From Salvator merianae (taxonomy: Eukaryota; Chordata; Lepidosauria; Squamata; Teiidae), in the NCBI GenBank assembly GCA_003586115.2, contig QVOM02000034.1, positions 115,136,315-115,200,314 on the forward strand: DNA of 64,000 bases, given 5' to 3'. Made by a program: the position numbers and the translations under genes. The notes below the pieces were generated by a model. The model worked only from the letters and a program-made list of their open reading frames with translations. It had not been told where the DNA came from and made no database searches. The stretch's first letter is position 1, and each line of letters starts with the position of its first letter. Positions 35,808-46,680 of the stretch are shown piece after piece.

Positions 35808-35945
35808 AATGTAATTGTAGCTCTGTTGGCTCAGTCCATGATCGCTGTAATGAAAAAGGAGTTTGTGAGTGTAAGCAGGGAACCACAGGGCCTAAGTGTG
35901 ATAAGTGTCTACAGGGATTTTACTGGCACAACCAGGGCTGTCAAT
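35808..35945 (+). CDS. NTNG1: Netrin-G1 laminin-type EGF (LE) module exon, 138 bp
   Basis: The acceptor is TTGTCTTGTTTCTGCAG and the donor is TCAAT|GTAAGT, a near-consensus 5' splice site. Phase is 1 at both ends; AA joins the G ending the 168-bp exon to make GAA. It encodes 46 residues beginning [20 protein letters not shown] and continuing with [13 protein letters not shown] and [10 protein letters not shown]. Eight cysteines define a complete LE module, with a possible sequon at NCS. HDRCN, TTGPKC and the GC-Q end fit the last LE module of netrin-G proteins. Several residues are closer to netrin-G2 than to mammalian netrin-G1, and it seems about two residues longer than the mammalian exon as I recall it. 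The NTNG1 call therefore leans on the neighbouring exons. The trailing T sets the first base of the next junction codon. Confidence 0.9.
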
Positions 35946-36507
35946 GTAAGTAACTGCCCAACATCCTCCCTTCCTTCTTCCCCCATGTGTGCTTCATTGT
36001 GCCAGCATGTGCTGCCCCTAAGATAAATGTTTGTTTTTTCAAAAGAAGAGGAGTAACCTTGCTATAAGCTTTGAAACCCCTTCACCTGATGTTTAATATG
36101 TTCCAACAAAGGTAGTAAATGGGCTGTGCGATCCATTTGTTACAAAATGCTGCATAGTGCTCCCTTCCCTCCTCTTTCTGCTAACACTTGGAGAAGCCTG
36201 TAAATTAAAAAGTGCCTATTTTTTGCTTTGCCAGTTGCAGTAAATTAAATTACAGTATGCTATGCCACCAATAGCTGGCTACTAAATGCAAGCATGAAGA
36301 TGAGACAGAAGTGTGCATGTACATTCAATGCTTTACATTGTCTTTCTTGGTAGCCTGGAATTTAAATGTATAAATGAAGCCAGAGCTCTCTATAACAAAG
36401 TCAGGAAGCCTGTATCCCTCCATACGCTATAGGTAGTGAATATTTTTCTAGGTAGTAACAGACCTAGTTTTTTACTTTAAGTAGTTTAAAAGTAAGAAGA
36501 TAAAATC

Positions 36508-36823
36508 AGTCAATATTTAAGGAAATCAACCCTGACTCTTTACTGGAAGGACAAATACTGAAGCTGAAGCTCAGATCTTTGGACCACATAAGGAGAAGAC
36601 AACACCCATTGAAAAAGACCCTGGTGTTGGGAAAGATTGAAGACAAAAGGAGAAGGGGACAGAAGATGATGATATGGATAGATAGTGCCATGGAAGCAAC
36701 AAACACGAGCTTGGGCAAATGTCAGGAAGTAGTAGAGGATAAAAGAGCCTGGTGCGCTGTGGTCCATGGGGTCACAAAGAGTTGGACATGACTGAATGAC
36801 TCAACAAGAGCAACCACAAGTAC
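36508..36823 (+). mobile_element. BovB (RTE clade) LINE 3' end
   Basis: The stretch from TATTTAAGGAAATCAACCCT through GACATGACTGAATGACTCAA is a clear copy of the BovB 3' terminus. The conceptual peptide has KTLVLGKIEDKRRRGQKMM and VVHGVTKSWT, the usual C-terminal tail of the BovB polyprotein. It is 5'-truncated, as is normal for LINE insertions. The sequence has the same character as the bovine BovB-derived 3' end. Confidence 0.92.
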
Positions 36824-37066
36824 AAAAGTGAGGAATGTTTTTAACCTAATACTAAAGCTGGCCAGACCTAAATGTGGGCAAGGCACCCTATATTCTTTTC
36901 TCCATTTCTTTCTTCCTTTCTCCAGCTTTACTCCTCTTGCCAACCACAATGAAATTTTATATTGGACAATATAGCAAGCCTCCAGCTACAGTCTGATCAC
37001 CCCTGAAACTGGGAGGCATGGTATGTACATGCCCAGTGCCTCTCGCCATTGCAGGGTTCAGCACTG

Positions 37067-37610
37067 GGAAGAAGGGATCTTTCTGCACAGAACATTGTCC
37101 TGTGATAAGAAAGGATCCAGGGACCTATCTTCGGCACACCAGTGTGAATTATGGGAGGCCCTGCCCCTTCTAGCACTCTCTATCTGCACAAAATGGATTG
37201 TAGACCAGCCTAAGGCACCCTAGATTGATTCACCAATAGACCTCAACATCAAGGTCTACCAGTGTATTAGGAGTAGTATACTGGACCACAGAGGTATGTC
37301 ATCTGGTATACCATGAGGGACCCTTTTCAGTGGTGCAACAGGGCGCACCACAGACTTTTGAAGCATTCAGAGGCACCAGCACCAGTTTCAAAGCTTTCAT
37401 GGGGAGCTGGTGTGAGACATGCTATGCCAATGAGGACAGCCTTGTTCTAATCCAGAAGCAACCTGCCCCAGATTTGGATGGGTTGTGGATCCTGCAGCAG
37501 GACAGCCCACCTCTTCCTCAGATTGAAGAGGTAAGTGGAATCTGTCCAAAGTTTCCCGGCTTTGAAGTTTCCACCCAACCCCATTCAGGGATGGACAGGA
37601 AATGACATTA
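37067..37610. repeat. Family C non-autonomous repeat
   Basis: The left part is ATCTTTCTGCACAGAAC. Boxes are 'AGACCTCAACATCAAGGTCT', 'AGTATACTGGACCACAGAGG' and 'GAGGGACCCTTTTCAG', matching 12120-12545. Open frames inside are fortuitous. Confidence 0.5.
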
Positions 37611-38020
37611 GCCTTTTGCTATGCATCTCTTAATGGGCCTGGATGGAGAGGGAGCAAATTAAATCATCCCTGCTGTCACCATGCAGCCACATGGCAGCAG
37701 CAGGGGCAGAAAAGGGTATCAAGCAGTTTCAGAATTCTTTTTCTTGTATTATAGGAAGAAACTTTCCAGTGTTGCTTTCTGCCTCTCAGAGGCAACCTGC
37801 AGATCCGAAGGTGGTACAGGCATGCAGGCACAGCATCCCTAAGGATTTCCACAGATGCACTTTTCTTCCAGTGTGGATGAAACAACTGACCCATTGCCTT
37901 GTGGAAACATAACATTCCACATGAATAAGAAGTGTAACTGGAGTTTGAGGGACAATTTGAAGTAGGTTAAAGATAATTAAGGTAATCGTAAAATCTTTTA
38001 GAAATAATGCTAACAGTGGA

Positions 38021-38526
38021 CCTTTCTGCATTCACCTCTCTGTCATCTGAACCAGTGGGTCTGGGCCAGGCAAGACCATTGGTTAGGACCATGGAATGGC
38101 ATGGTCTGCAACAGTGTCATCTGCATGATGGCCCTGGCCCAGACCAGCCCCCACCTTAGTCCTGAATCTCCAAAGGACTAGAAAGAAAGGTTCTAGCCTA
38201 GGAGACACTGGAGAATGTAATTCAGCAACGTGCTTTAGTGTACCATTGTAATGGGTCCACCAATAGTCCAGAAGACAGGTGTGCCTTTTGCATGTTTTCA
38301 TGTTCCAGACTAGGTCACACTGGACCACCAGTAGACTTCAGTGTTGAAGTTTACTGGTAATCCCAATCAGGCCTCCCTTATCGGGATTACACTCTGTCCA
38401 GTGCAGACAAAATGTACCAGCAGTAGGCAGGACCTTACAAATCCACACTAACATGTGGACTGATGAGGCCTTGAAGTGGACTTCACAGCCCCTTGTTTTG
38501 GATCTGAGATAAGTGCAGAAAAATCC
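38021..38526. mobile_element. Family C element with resolvable ends, about 506 bp
   Basis: The left end GGACCTTTCTGCATTCACC and the right end in reverse, GGATTTTTCTGCACTTATC, form imperfect inverted repeats. AGT and TGT flank it, so a 3-bp target duplication is possible but not exact. The interior is related to 53311-53843. Confidence 0.55.
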
Positions 38527-39389
38527 TGTGGTAAATAGAGAGAAGGGATTTTAATGGAAGAGAAGGAAGAAGGAAATAGAGGAATGTGTATGTAAAACAC
38601 TCCAGATACAGTAATAATGGTTAAGACAATGTAGAATATTGTATAAGTAGTGGATGTACCAGTAGTGGGTCTTTTGTTTTTGTTTAGTGAAAAAACTAAG
38701 GAATTTGAGAAATGAATTTTGGACTTTCATATATGTAAAATGAAGCTATCAAATTAGAATCCATCAATATCTATAGACTTGCCATAAAAGTCTAAGGGGC
38801 AGAGTGAACTCTTTAGAACAAGCATTTCATTAAACACATTTTATATAATTCTCAATTAGTAGATTATAAGAATCAGATATACAGTAGGTACGCTTATTAC
38901 TGGCTACTGTATGCAAATAAATACATGTGTGCTGACAATTGATTATTAGTTCCACCCTGTGGTCATAATATGCATTTCAGTTCATCTTCTAGGATGGATT
39001 CCAAATCTTCTTCATTGTCATCTATTAAAATGCAGTAAATGCATTCCATATCTGCAGGTTTGGGTGGGGTGGGAGCAGAGAAGTTCCTGTGGGTAAGTGA
39101 TCAATAGATTCCCATCCCATTTCATCTAAGGGGGATTCATAAAAGAAAAAAAAATCTGTTTTCTAGTCTCAGAGCTGTCACAATTCCCAACATTAACCTC
39201 ACAATTTTTTGTCATTTAGTTCTGATGATTTTGAAACGTACCAAGAGCAATCAGTGGAAGTTTCAAACTATTTGCTCAAGAAGTTGTATAATTCTCTGTT
39301 TTCATGGAATTGCTTATTTGAAAATATCACAATGGCAGCCAAACATAAGGATTGTATTTATATTCTTCTTGCTTAATTGAAGGATATGT

Positions 39390-40386
39390 TCCTATTCTAG
39401 ACGGGATTGCGTCCCTGCAGAAAGGATAGATAACTTGAGGAGGTTCTTTGAGTTTTATTCTCACTGGATGCCCAAGCACCTCTATGAGTACAAACACTCC
39501 TTAGTATCAGTTGGGTGGCGTATTAACTACTTCCAACCTCGGATAGCCTGGCCACTGGCATTGCAAATCAAGGAAGTGGGAAGGTATTGTGATCTGGACA
39601 GAGCTTCACGCCCTGGAAGGAACAGATGCAAAATCTGAGTGTACTGCCAGATTCATTTTTGTCCCTGGAAATTCAGGTGCCAGTGGTGGCCAGGAACATC
39701 CTTTGTCATCTGTATTTAGTAAGATAATTAAAGTCCTTTCTTGATAGAGACCATATGGCCATACTGAGCCATGCTTTTGTGACCCCTAGGCTGGATTATT
39801 GTAATGCACTCTACATGGAGCTGCTCTTGAAGATGGTTCAAAACCTATAGCTGATGCAAGACATTGCAGCCAGGGTGCTAACAGGTGTTCCTACCCATAG
39901 ACCCACCACATCATTTAAAGAGCTGCATCAACTTCCACTTTACTTTCAAGCCCAATTCAAGGTTCTAATTATTGATTTATAAAGCCCTAAATCATATAAG
40001 TCCTAAATACCTGAAGGAGCAACCACTCCATATAGCTTTCCTCATTAAGATTTTCAGGGGGAGCCCTTTTTAGCAATGCTGTTCCCAGAGGAAATTTTTG
40101 GGATGGTAGCTAGAAATAGGGCCTTCTCAGTAGCAATCCTCACATTATGAATAGTCTCCCTTTGAGATTTGCCAGTCAACATTTTTAGGCAATTTTTATG
40201 TGCCTTTTCATCCAGGCTTTTGGTGATCAATGGGATCTGTCTGCTCTGGATCAGTTTGTTGTTTTTGCTTCCTTGCTTTCAGTGTTTCTACTTTAATGTT
40301 CTTCTTAGTTCTTATATTTTTAATTTGCACCCCACCCTGGGACCATGGTAAAGGGTGGTTTAAAAATATAAATAAATAAATAAATT
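39390..40386 (+). mobile_element. L2/CR1-type LINE 3' region with AAAT tail
   Basis: A broken frame gives RLDYCNALYMELLLKMVQN near 39787 and then AARVLTG...ELHQLPLYFQ, the well-known C-terminal reverse-transcriptase block of L2/CR1-type LINEs (LDYCNALY, VQNAAARL, LHWLPV). The tail is GGGTGGTTTAAAAATATAAATAAATAAATAAA. Several stops and indels show it is old and inactive. Confidence 0.85.
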
Positions 40387-42295
40387 CAACATCAAGTTGT
40401 ACATTATAGGCAGCAGAACGAGAAGGAAAGACGGAAAGCAAGTCTGGCTATGTCCAACTGACATCACATGTGTGTACAAAGACGTGTAATGACACATGAC
40501 ACAAGACACAGCCCTGCCCTACCTATGGAAGGGCTTATAATGGTGGTGGCCACACTTCAGAAGATGAGTGAGTTCTCTACACTGCTTGGATGCAGCTCGT
40601 CTTCTTGTGAGACATGCATAATGGTGCATTTATAAAAGTGCCAAGGAGAGACTAGGGTTATCAGGTAAAGCACCTGACATTCCCGGACTTCTAACTGCAG
40701 TATGTGCTTTGACATCTTTGTCCCGCAGAGCACCCGTCCCTCAGAATGGGGAAAAAGCACTCTGAGGTCACCTGCCACCCTCAGGCACTCTCGCTGCTGC
40801 TGTGTAGACATACACTGGCAGTGAGAGCGACTTACAAGCCTGCTTTGCATGGGAATTGTGCTAAAAAAAAAGCCCCACTTTTGAGGCCCTTCCAGGTGTG
40901 GCATAGGTCCTTCTCATTCAAAGCTTACATTTCAGTTCTGAAGCTGAGTGGTCAACTTCTAAAAGGATGAGGGGTGAGGCATCTCCCATGCTCCATTCCA
41001 GGGAAAAAATGAGCATTTCCACTTTGAACTGCTCATTGCCTTTAAGGTGTGGAAAGGAGCCCATATATCACCTTAACAAGTGATGTTATTCCAGAAAAGC
41101 TCTACTGTGTCTACAAGTCTTCAGGAGAAAGGAATGGAATTCTGGTTCCCCTCATCCCTAGAAGAAGAATCTTGGCAGACTCCATTTGTCTGGAAATATG
41201 CTCCCCTTTCAGAATCCATTCTGAATCTGGTGATCTTTACACACACAGCTTTAGTCAGTGATGTTGAACTGTAAGCGGATTCCATGAGGCTTGTTTTCAA
41301 AAGGAATAGTCTAAGTACGTGAGTGGGGCAAGACATCTGCATCTTCATAAAGGAAGTGGCATTGTCTTTTCAAGGAATACACTGATTTCAAAGGAGAAGC
41401 CAAGCAGCTGGTCCTTCCCACAGGATTGTACCATTCAGATACAGCACCCAACTGCTACAGAATGTACTTAGCACAAAGCAGTTCCCATTGTCAGTAGACA
41501 TATTTGAAAGATACCTTTAGTTCTGAAAAAGAAACTTGTCTGTAGATTCTAATGCCTGTCCAGGTATTGTAGGTGAAGCTGTGGATGTCCAAAAGCCTCC
41601 TCTTTCTGGAATGCCTATAAGCTGGGTGCAGGCAAAGGGCACTAATGCATTAAGACTGCAATATGTATCTGTGACGGCCTCCTGTATTAGCATAGCAAAA
41701 GACTGTCCATGTGCCATACTATTGCCAATATCTTCTGGACAATTGCAGGATGATATATAGCAGCTTTCATGAACCTGATGGTCTCCAAATAAAGCATCTG
41801 CATTATGCAGCAAAGATGTCTTTAAAAAGGCCCTCAGGGTAGCCAGTCACCATTACAGTAATGGGCCTTGAGGTCCTGGTTAAGGTCGCTTTGCTGTGTA
41901 ATGGAGACAACGTCTGAGATTCAACTCCCATGCAACTCAGCAAGCACATAAGCTGGTAAGAGTGGCAGTCCATGGGTCCAAGAAGACATCCACTACTGCC
42001 ACAGCTCCATTTCTGGCATCAGTAGACACCTCGTGATGTCTGCAGGCCCCTCTTATGGCATGATCACCAGCCGAGGTGACTTCCTTGCATGAAGGTTTTT
42101 GTCACCCTGCACAGAGGAGACACTATTCCATGGCATCTTCTCATTTCAAAATGGAGACAAGGAGGACAACCTCTTTCTTTAGTGTTTCCAACTGGTAGTG
42201 GAGATGCGCTCAAAGTCAACTTTGTGTACTATGTGGATGTGTCTATGTAATTTAGTTGACAAGACAGGAAAGTTGTTTGTTATTGTTTTCTTCCA

Positions 42296-42366
42296 AGGAG
42301 ATGTCAGGGATTGAACCTGGGATGTTCTACCACGTGTTCCTATGTTATAATAGTAAGCTATGGCTA
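42296..42366 (-). mobile_element. tRNA-derived SINE fragment, reverse orientation
   Basis: Read on the minus strand it gives GCCATAGCTTA, then GTAGAACATCCCAGGTTCAATCCCTGACATC. The GGTTCAATCCC is a B-box-like element. The head resembles a tRNA-Ala-type SINE. It is not a functional tRNA: the A-box half is degenerate and no cloverleaf closes. Confidence 0.65.
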
Positions 42367-42517
42367 ATATCTTTTGATGTGGTTGTCAGCCTATTATCCT
42401 GGTGGGGGCTGTAGGATGATGAAGAAATTGTTTGCATCAGGAGCTGCTGATAGAAAGATTTACAAAAAATGACTGATGAGGTGCCATAGACAAATTAGAA
42501 TCTTTAAAATATTAATA

Positions 42518-42590
42518 AACTTTTGTGATCTGCCCTAGGACTTCCAAGTAAAGGACGGGATAGAAATGCTTATAAATAAATAAATAAAAT
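42518..42590 (+). mobile_element. L2-type LINE/SINE tail
   Basis: CTGCCCTAGGACTTCC followed by GGGATAGAAATGCTTATAAATAAATAAATAAAAT is the typical L2-type tail of reptiles. Confidence 0.65.
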
Positions 42591-43539
42591 ACATTGTAAA
42601 TATTTTTCAAAGTATTTTCATCTCTGCAGATTTCTATGTTCTAGATGTGACAAGTACCGTAACAAGAAATGTTTTACATACTGTAAGGAAACAAAAAACA
42701 AAAAGTGAATATGTTCTGATAAACAGCTTAAACAGAGGAATTGTCATTCCCATTGAGCCCATTGCTTATCCATAGTTTCTCCCCCCACCCTTCTCAACTA
42801 CCTGAAATCCAACAGTCACCGTGATCCAGGGTGCAGGCAAAGACTGAACAGCCAGTCACCGCCAGGTCCATCTGCATCACCCTGTGCACTGGGCATTGCT
42901 GCTGCAATCTACTATATGAATCACAAGCAGCTCCTGCATAGCATGCCTTGGCATGCAATGTGCAGCCTGCTTCTTGGTAATTGCACCAGGAATGGGGGGA
43001 GATGTCACAGAATGTACCAGCAGCCATCTGCAAGTTCCCTGGTCTTCAAAGCTACAGCCCAGGGAAATTCCAAGGTGCACCCAGAAGCAGTTCTGAAAGT
43101 GGACCATTTTCACAGCTCAGCAAAATGGCCCCAGCCTCCATGTTCCATAGTTACTGGCTGTAGTAGATCAGGCACATGGTTTTTGCACTCCAGCCACCAA
43201 GGTAATGCCCCCAGCACATTCTAGTGCACAGATCTCACAATTCCATGAGGCAGCTAGTGCAGTCTTATAAACTATGCATAAGCTGCCACTAATTCCAACA
43301 ATATTTGCCACTATCTGATAAATATATGAATCTGTAAAAAATGCACCGATGCCAATTGACCTGTTTTAAAGATCCAGCTGGAAGGGGAAAAAAATACAAA
43401 TTTCAGATTAATAGAACACTTAATCATTTTTGAGTGTTCAATTTCTCACATTCATTGTGTTAAGTGAGGACCTTACACGAGTGATTTCAGTGGCATGTTT
43501 CATGTAGCTCTTGATATATTGTGTTGTTAAGATCCAAGG

Positions 43540-44065
43540 GTCTTTATGCGCTTGCTGGTATTCCTTACTTTATGCACTTGCTGGTATTCCACACTAATAT
43601 GCAGAACGGAGGTCCTTAGTGCACTTGCTGGTATTCCTTCCCAGCAAGTGCACTAAGGACGTTCCTTCCACACATTAGTGTAGAATATGGGAGGCTCTGC
43701 CCACTGCTGGTATGTTCCATCTGCATAGGATGGAGCATAATCCAGATCAGGGGACTCATCTGGACTACTGGTAGTCCTTGATACTGAAACTACCAGCATA
43801 GCAGCTCAGCCTACTCCAGAACACGGCATGCAAAAGGCATGCCTCCATGTTCTGGATTACCAGATGACCCATTTCAGCAGTGCACTAAAGCATGTCACTG
43901 AAATGGATTCTCCAGGAGCTCCAAGACTAGAAACATCCACTCCTACACCTTCAGAGCCCTTGAAGGTTGGGCCATGCCTTGGCATGGTATAAACCAGGAG
44001 GCCTCCTTGGTCCAAGCCCACTTGTCTGGATCATGATGAAGCAATTCAGAAAGGCCCCAAGTCAA
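43540..44065. repeat. Family C block with triple CTTGCTGGTATTCC and a 19-bp hairpin
   Basis: CTTGCTGGTATTCC occurs at 43551, 43577 and 43624. Arms GTCCTTAGTGCACTTGCTG (43612-43630) and CAGCAAGTGCACTAAGGAC (43642-43660) are perfectly complementary around an 11-nt loop. The rest shares the 'TTTCAGCAGTGCACTAAAGC' and 'CAAGACTAGAAACATCC' boxes of family C. Confidence 0.6.
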
Positions 44066-44613
44066 AAAAAAAAAAAAATCAGGTACAAAAGATGTTTCAA
44101 AAGGTGCCCAGCACTAGTTATCATAAAAATATATGACTCTACCCTGAAGCAGCACTTACAAATTTGTAAAATATGACTGCTGTTAAATCTTGACAGTAAA
44201 GGCAGACCTAATGAGGTTATTACAGGATGGCTTCATGCCAATCCAAATACTAAATGGACTCTGTAACCTGGTTCAATAAGTTGGCTCTGGCCTCGGAGGC
44301 ATATTGGGCTGAGTTAATAAGGCTATCCTTATGGAACTTCAAGGGAATTGATATTTCATCTGTTGACTTTACTGGAAACAAACTATAATGAGATGTCACA
44401 AATGAGGTAATAAGATACACAAGCCTTCAAACTTTGTATCTTCCAGATGGTCTTGGTCTACATGCCCCATAGCTGCCAGCCAGTATGGCCAAGTACAAAA
44501 CATCTGGAGGCTGTCAGATTAGCAAAGGCTAAAGTACACCCTACAGGAAATGCAAAGTCCCAGTAGGTGATCCAGACTATGTGCAATTTTTTTCAGTCAA
44601 TTTCCTATACCAA

Positions 44614-44728
44614 CAGTTCCCAAACTTGGTTCCCTAGATCATTGGACTACAACTCCCACCATCCTTGTCCTTTGTTCATGATGAGGGCAGTCCCAAAACA
44701 TCTGTGGAGCCATGTTTTCAAACTTCTG
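44614..44728. mobile_element. Short hAT-like squamate repeat
   Basis: The left end is CAGTTCCCAAACTTGG and the right end is CCATGTTTTCAAACTTCTG. The core GGACTACAACTCCCACCATCC is widespread in squamate genomes. I found no convincing 8-bp duplication at its flanks. Confidence 0.6.
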
Positions 44729-45710
44729 ATCTAGCTTGATGAACTCAGACTTGCCTACTAATACAGAGAAAAACCATGCGTGAACTAAGCAGATAGAAGA
44801 GGTTTCATCTTAACAAATTGTTGTGTAGACTGAAATCAATTGAAGAGGAAGCTTATAACGTTGTTAATTGAGATGAATTATTCATTGCTCATTGGAGCAA
44901 ATGCACTCTGGGCAACTTTTATTCTGAAGTGGCAGGTGGAGAGACTATTGTAAAAGTTCATCCCTGTTGCAGTCACTCTATAGCACTAAATCTTGTATCT
45001 TGTATAAGTGGCTTGCTCATTGGTGTTTTGGAGCAGGTAGGAAAAATTACAGAGGTAAATTAATATGCTAATAAATTAGTGCTGACTGCCCCATTTCCAA
45101 CTGAGTATTGGTCCTAGGAACATTTAAAAAGTGTTAACACTTGTTTTGCTTTGTTTGACTGATAATTGATATTAATCCATCATTCTAAATATAGAATTAT
45201 ACAGTCTGCTTTTCACTTCCCCCTCCCAGGTGCAGGCAGAGGGTAGAGACCCCTAGTCAGCCATAGGTGTAAGCTGACCTCCTGTGTGATGAACAGGAAT
45301 TTCCCAAAGAGGGTGTGGAATTGAAGAAATTCAATCCTACACCTCTGTAGCCATCAGAGAAAGGAGCAGAGAAACCAACACTCCCCTGCCCTCTCTGTGC
45401 TCTTCCCAGTAGCTGGGATCTTCTCAGCTGGCCTTGCAGCTGGGACAGCACAGGGCTTCAGGATGCTGGCAATGACATCACCACATGGCTCCCTGCCCAG
45501 CAACTGGGAAGCCCAGAGAGGGCACAGAAGCGTCGCTTTGCCTTTAACAGACTCCCACATGTAACTTCCACTCTCCTGTCTCCTCCACCTTTCTCTGACA
45601 GTTAGAGAGGTGTAGAGTTGAATTCCTTCACTTCCATACTCTCTTTGGGTGGTTTGTGTTTAGCAAACAGGATTTTGACACATCCCTAGTCAGCTACATA
45701 AACACACAAA

Positions 45711-46038
45711 GGGCCTTTTTGCACTTGAAGCTAGTAAGCATCAGGGACACTCACAAGTCAAGTGCCTCCACACCACATGGATGCCCTCATGTTTGGCAGA
45801 AGAATACAGCTGCTTCCAATTGCTACCTGCTGTGGAACACAAAATCATGTTCCGCAGCGGTACTGGAAGCAGCTGGACGGCTCCCAGTACAGTGAGTTCG
45901 CACCCGCTTCCAGGTGTGAATCCTGCTTCCGTTCTGTTCGCAGACCTTACAGTGTGGACAGTCTCCGTGCTGCAAGATTTATTCCACCATTGAATGTTCA
46001 CTGGTGAACATTCTGCAATGGAAAATGCAAAAAGACCC
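45711..46038. mobile_element. Family B terminal-repeat element, copy 3 (328 bp)
   Basis: The left end is GGGCCTTTTTGCACTT and the right end in reverse is GGGTCTTTTTGCATTT. AAA lies outside both ends (45708-45710 and 46039-46041). A GAATGTTCAC-TG-GTGAACATTC palindrome sits at 45992-46013. The interior shares TCCCAGTACAGTGAGTTCGC-like text with copies 2 and 4. Confidence 0.85.
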
Positions 46039-46559
46039 AAAGGTACATAGATCTTGATCCAGTGAGGAGCTACAGAGCATTCTCTTTTTTCTTTTTCTTA
46101 TTAGACTTGCCTGCAACAGACTATTCAGCAAGGTATATTAATGAGTAAATTTGGCAGGTCATCCATTTGGCATCTCAAGACAATTTAATCTGGAAGATGC
46201 TTGACCTGAAACGTTATTGTCAAGTGTCTTTAAATAGGAGTTGCCAAGAGACAGTGTGACTGTAACTGGTCTTCCACACCCACAAGAACTAAAATGGGGT
46301 ATGGAAGGATGGCAATTGACACAGAGAATTTTAATATAGATAGATCAGTGTTATTTTATTTTTTTTTTTTTTGGAGTGTTGCCTGCAGTGTATTCCTAAT
46401 TGCTTATTCTTAAATCACAACTGCTGTTTTTTGTGCTTGCAGTTTTCTTCATAGATGTTTTATGAGATATGTCATGGTGGTAACTTCTGCAACATCTCTG
46501 CAGGAGCATTGGGAAGGTGTGAAAATCTGACTGAAAGTTCCCTTTACTCTCTCCTTCTA

Positions 46560-46680
46560 CTGCCCTTATTCTCCCAATCTGCAGAGTACCATTTTGAGGT
46601 ACTTTTGACTGAGAAGCAATGTTTAGCCCAAGATCACTCAGTAATCTTGGGTCTGCTTTTCATACACTGAACAGTACGTG
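46560..46680. repeat. Possible SINE fragment
   Basis: TTAGCCCAAGATCACTCAGTAATC resembles the 'GCCCAAGGTCACCCAG' block found in many reptile SINEs. Support is weak because the flanking parts are unrecognisable. Confidence 0.35.

Noticed and set aside
35784..36026. Open frame overlapping the 138-bp LE exon
   Set aside because: It is in a different reading frame from the cysteine-rich LE module and runs through both splice sites. It is a shadow of the real exon.
36579..36791. 70-codon frame that looks like a small protein
   Set aside because: It is the C-terminal tail of the BovB polyprotein in a truncated LINE copy, not an independent gene.
40557..40904. 115-codon open frame on the - strand
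   Set aside because: There is no family similarity, no splice context and no coding-like composition. It lies in repeat-like GC-richer DNA.
42296..42366. tRNA-like sequence with a B-box on the minus strand
   Set aside because: The A-box half is degenerate, no cloverleaf or anticodon stem closes, and the context is repetitive. It is a SINE fragment and not a tRNA gene.
43540..43660. Spaced direct repeats resembling a CRISPR array
   Set aside because: There are only three 14-bp units with unequal spacing inside a eukaryotic transposable element, so this is not a CRISPR.
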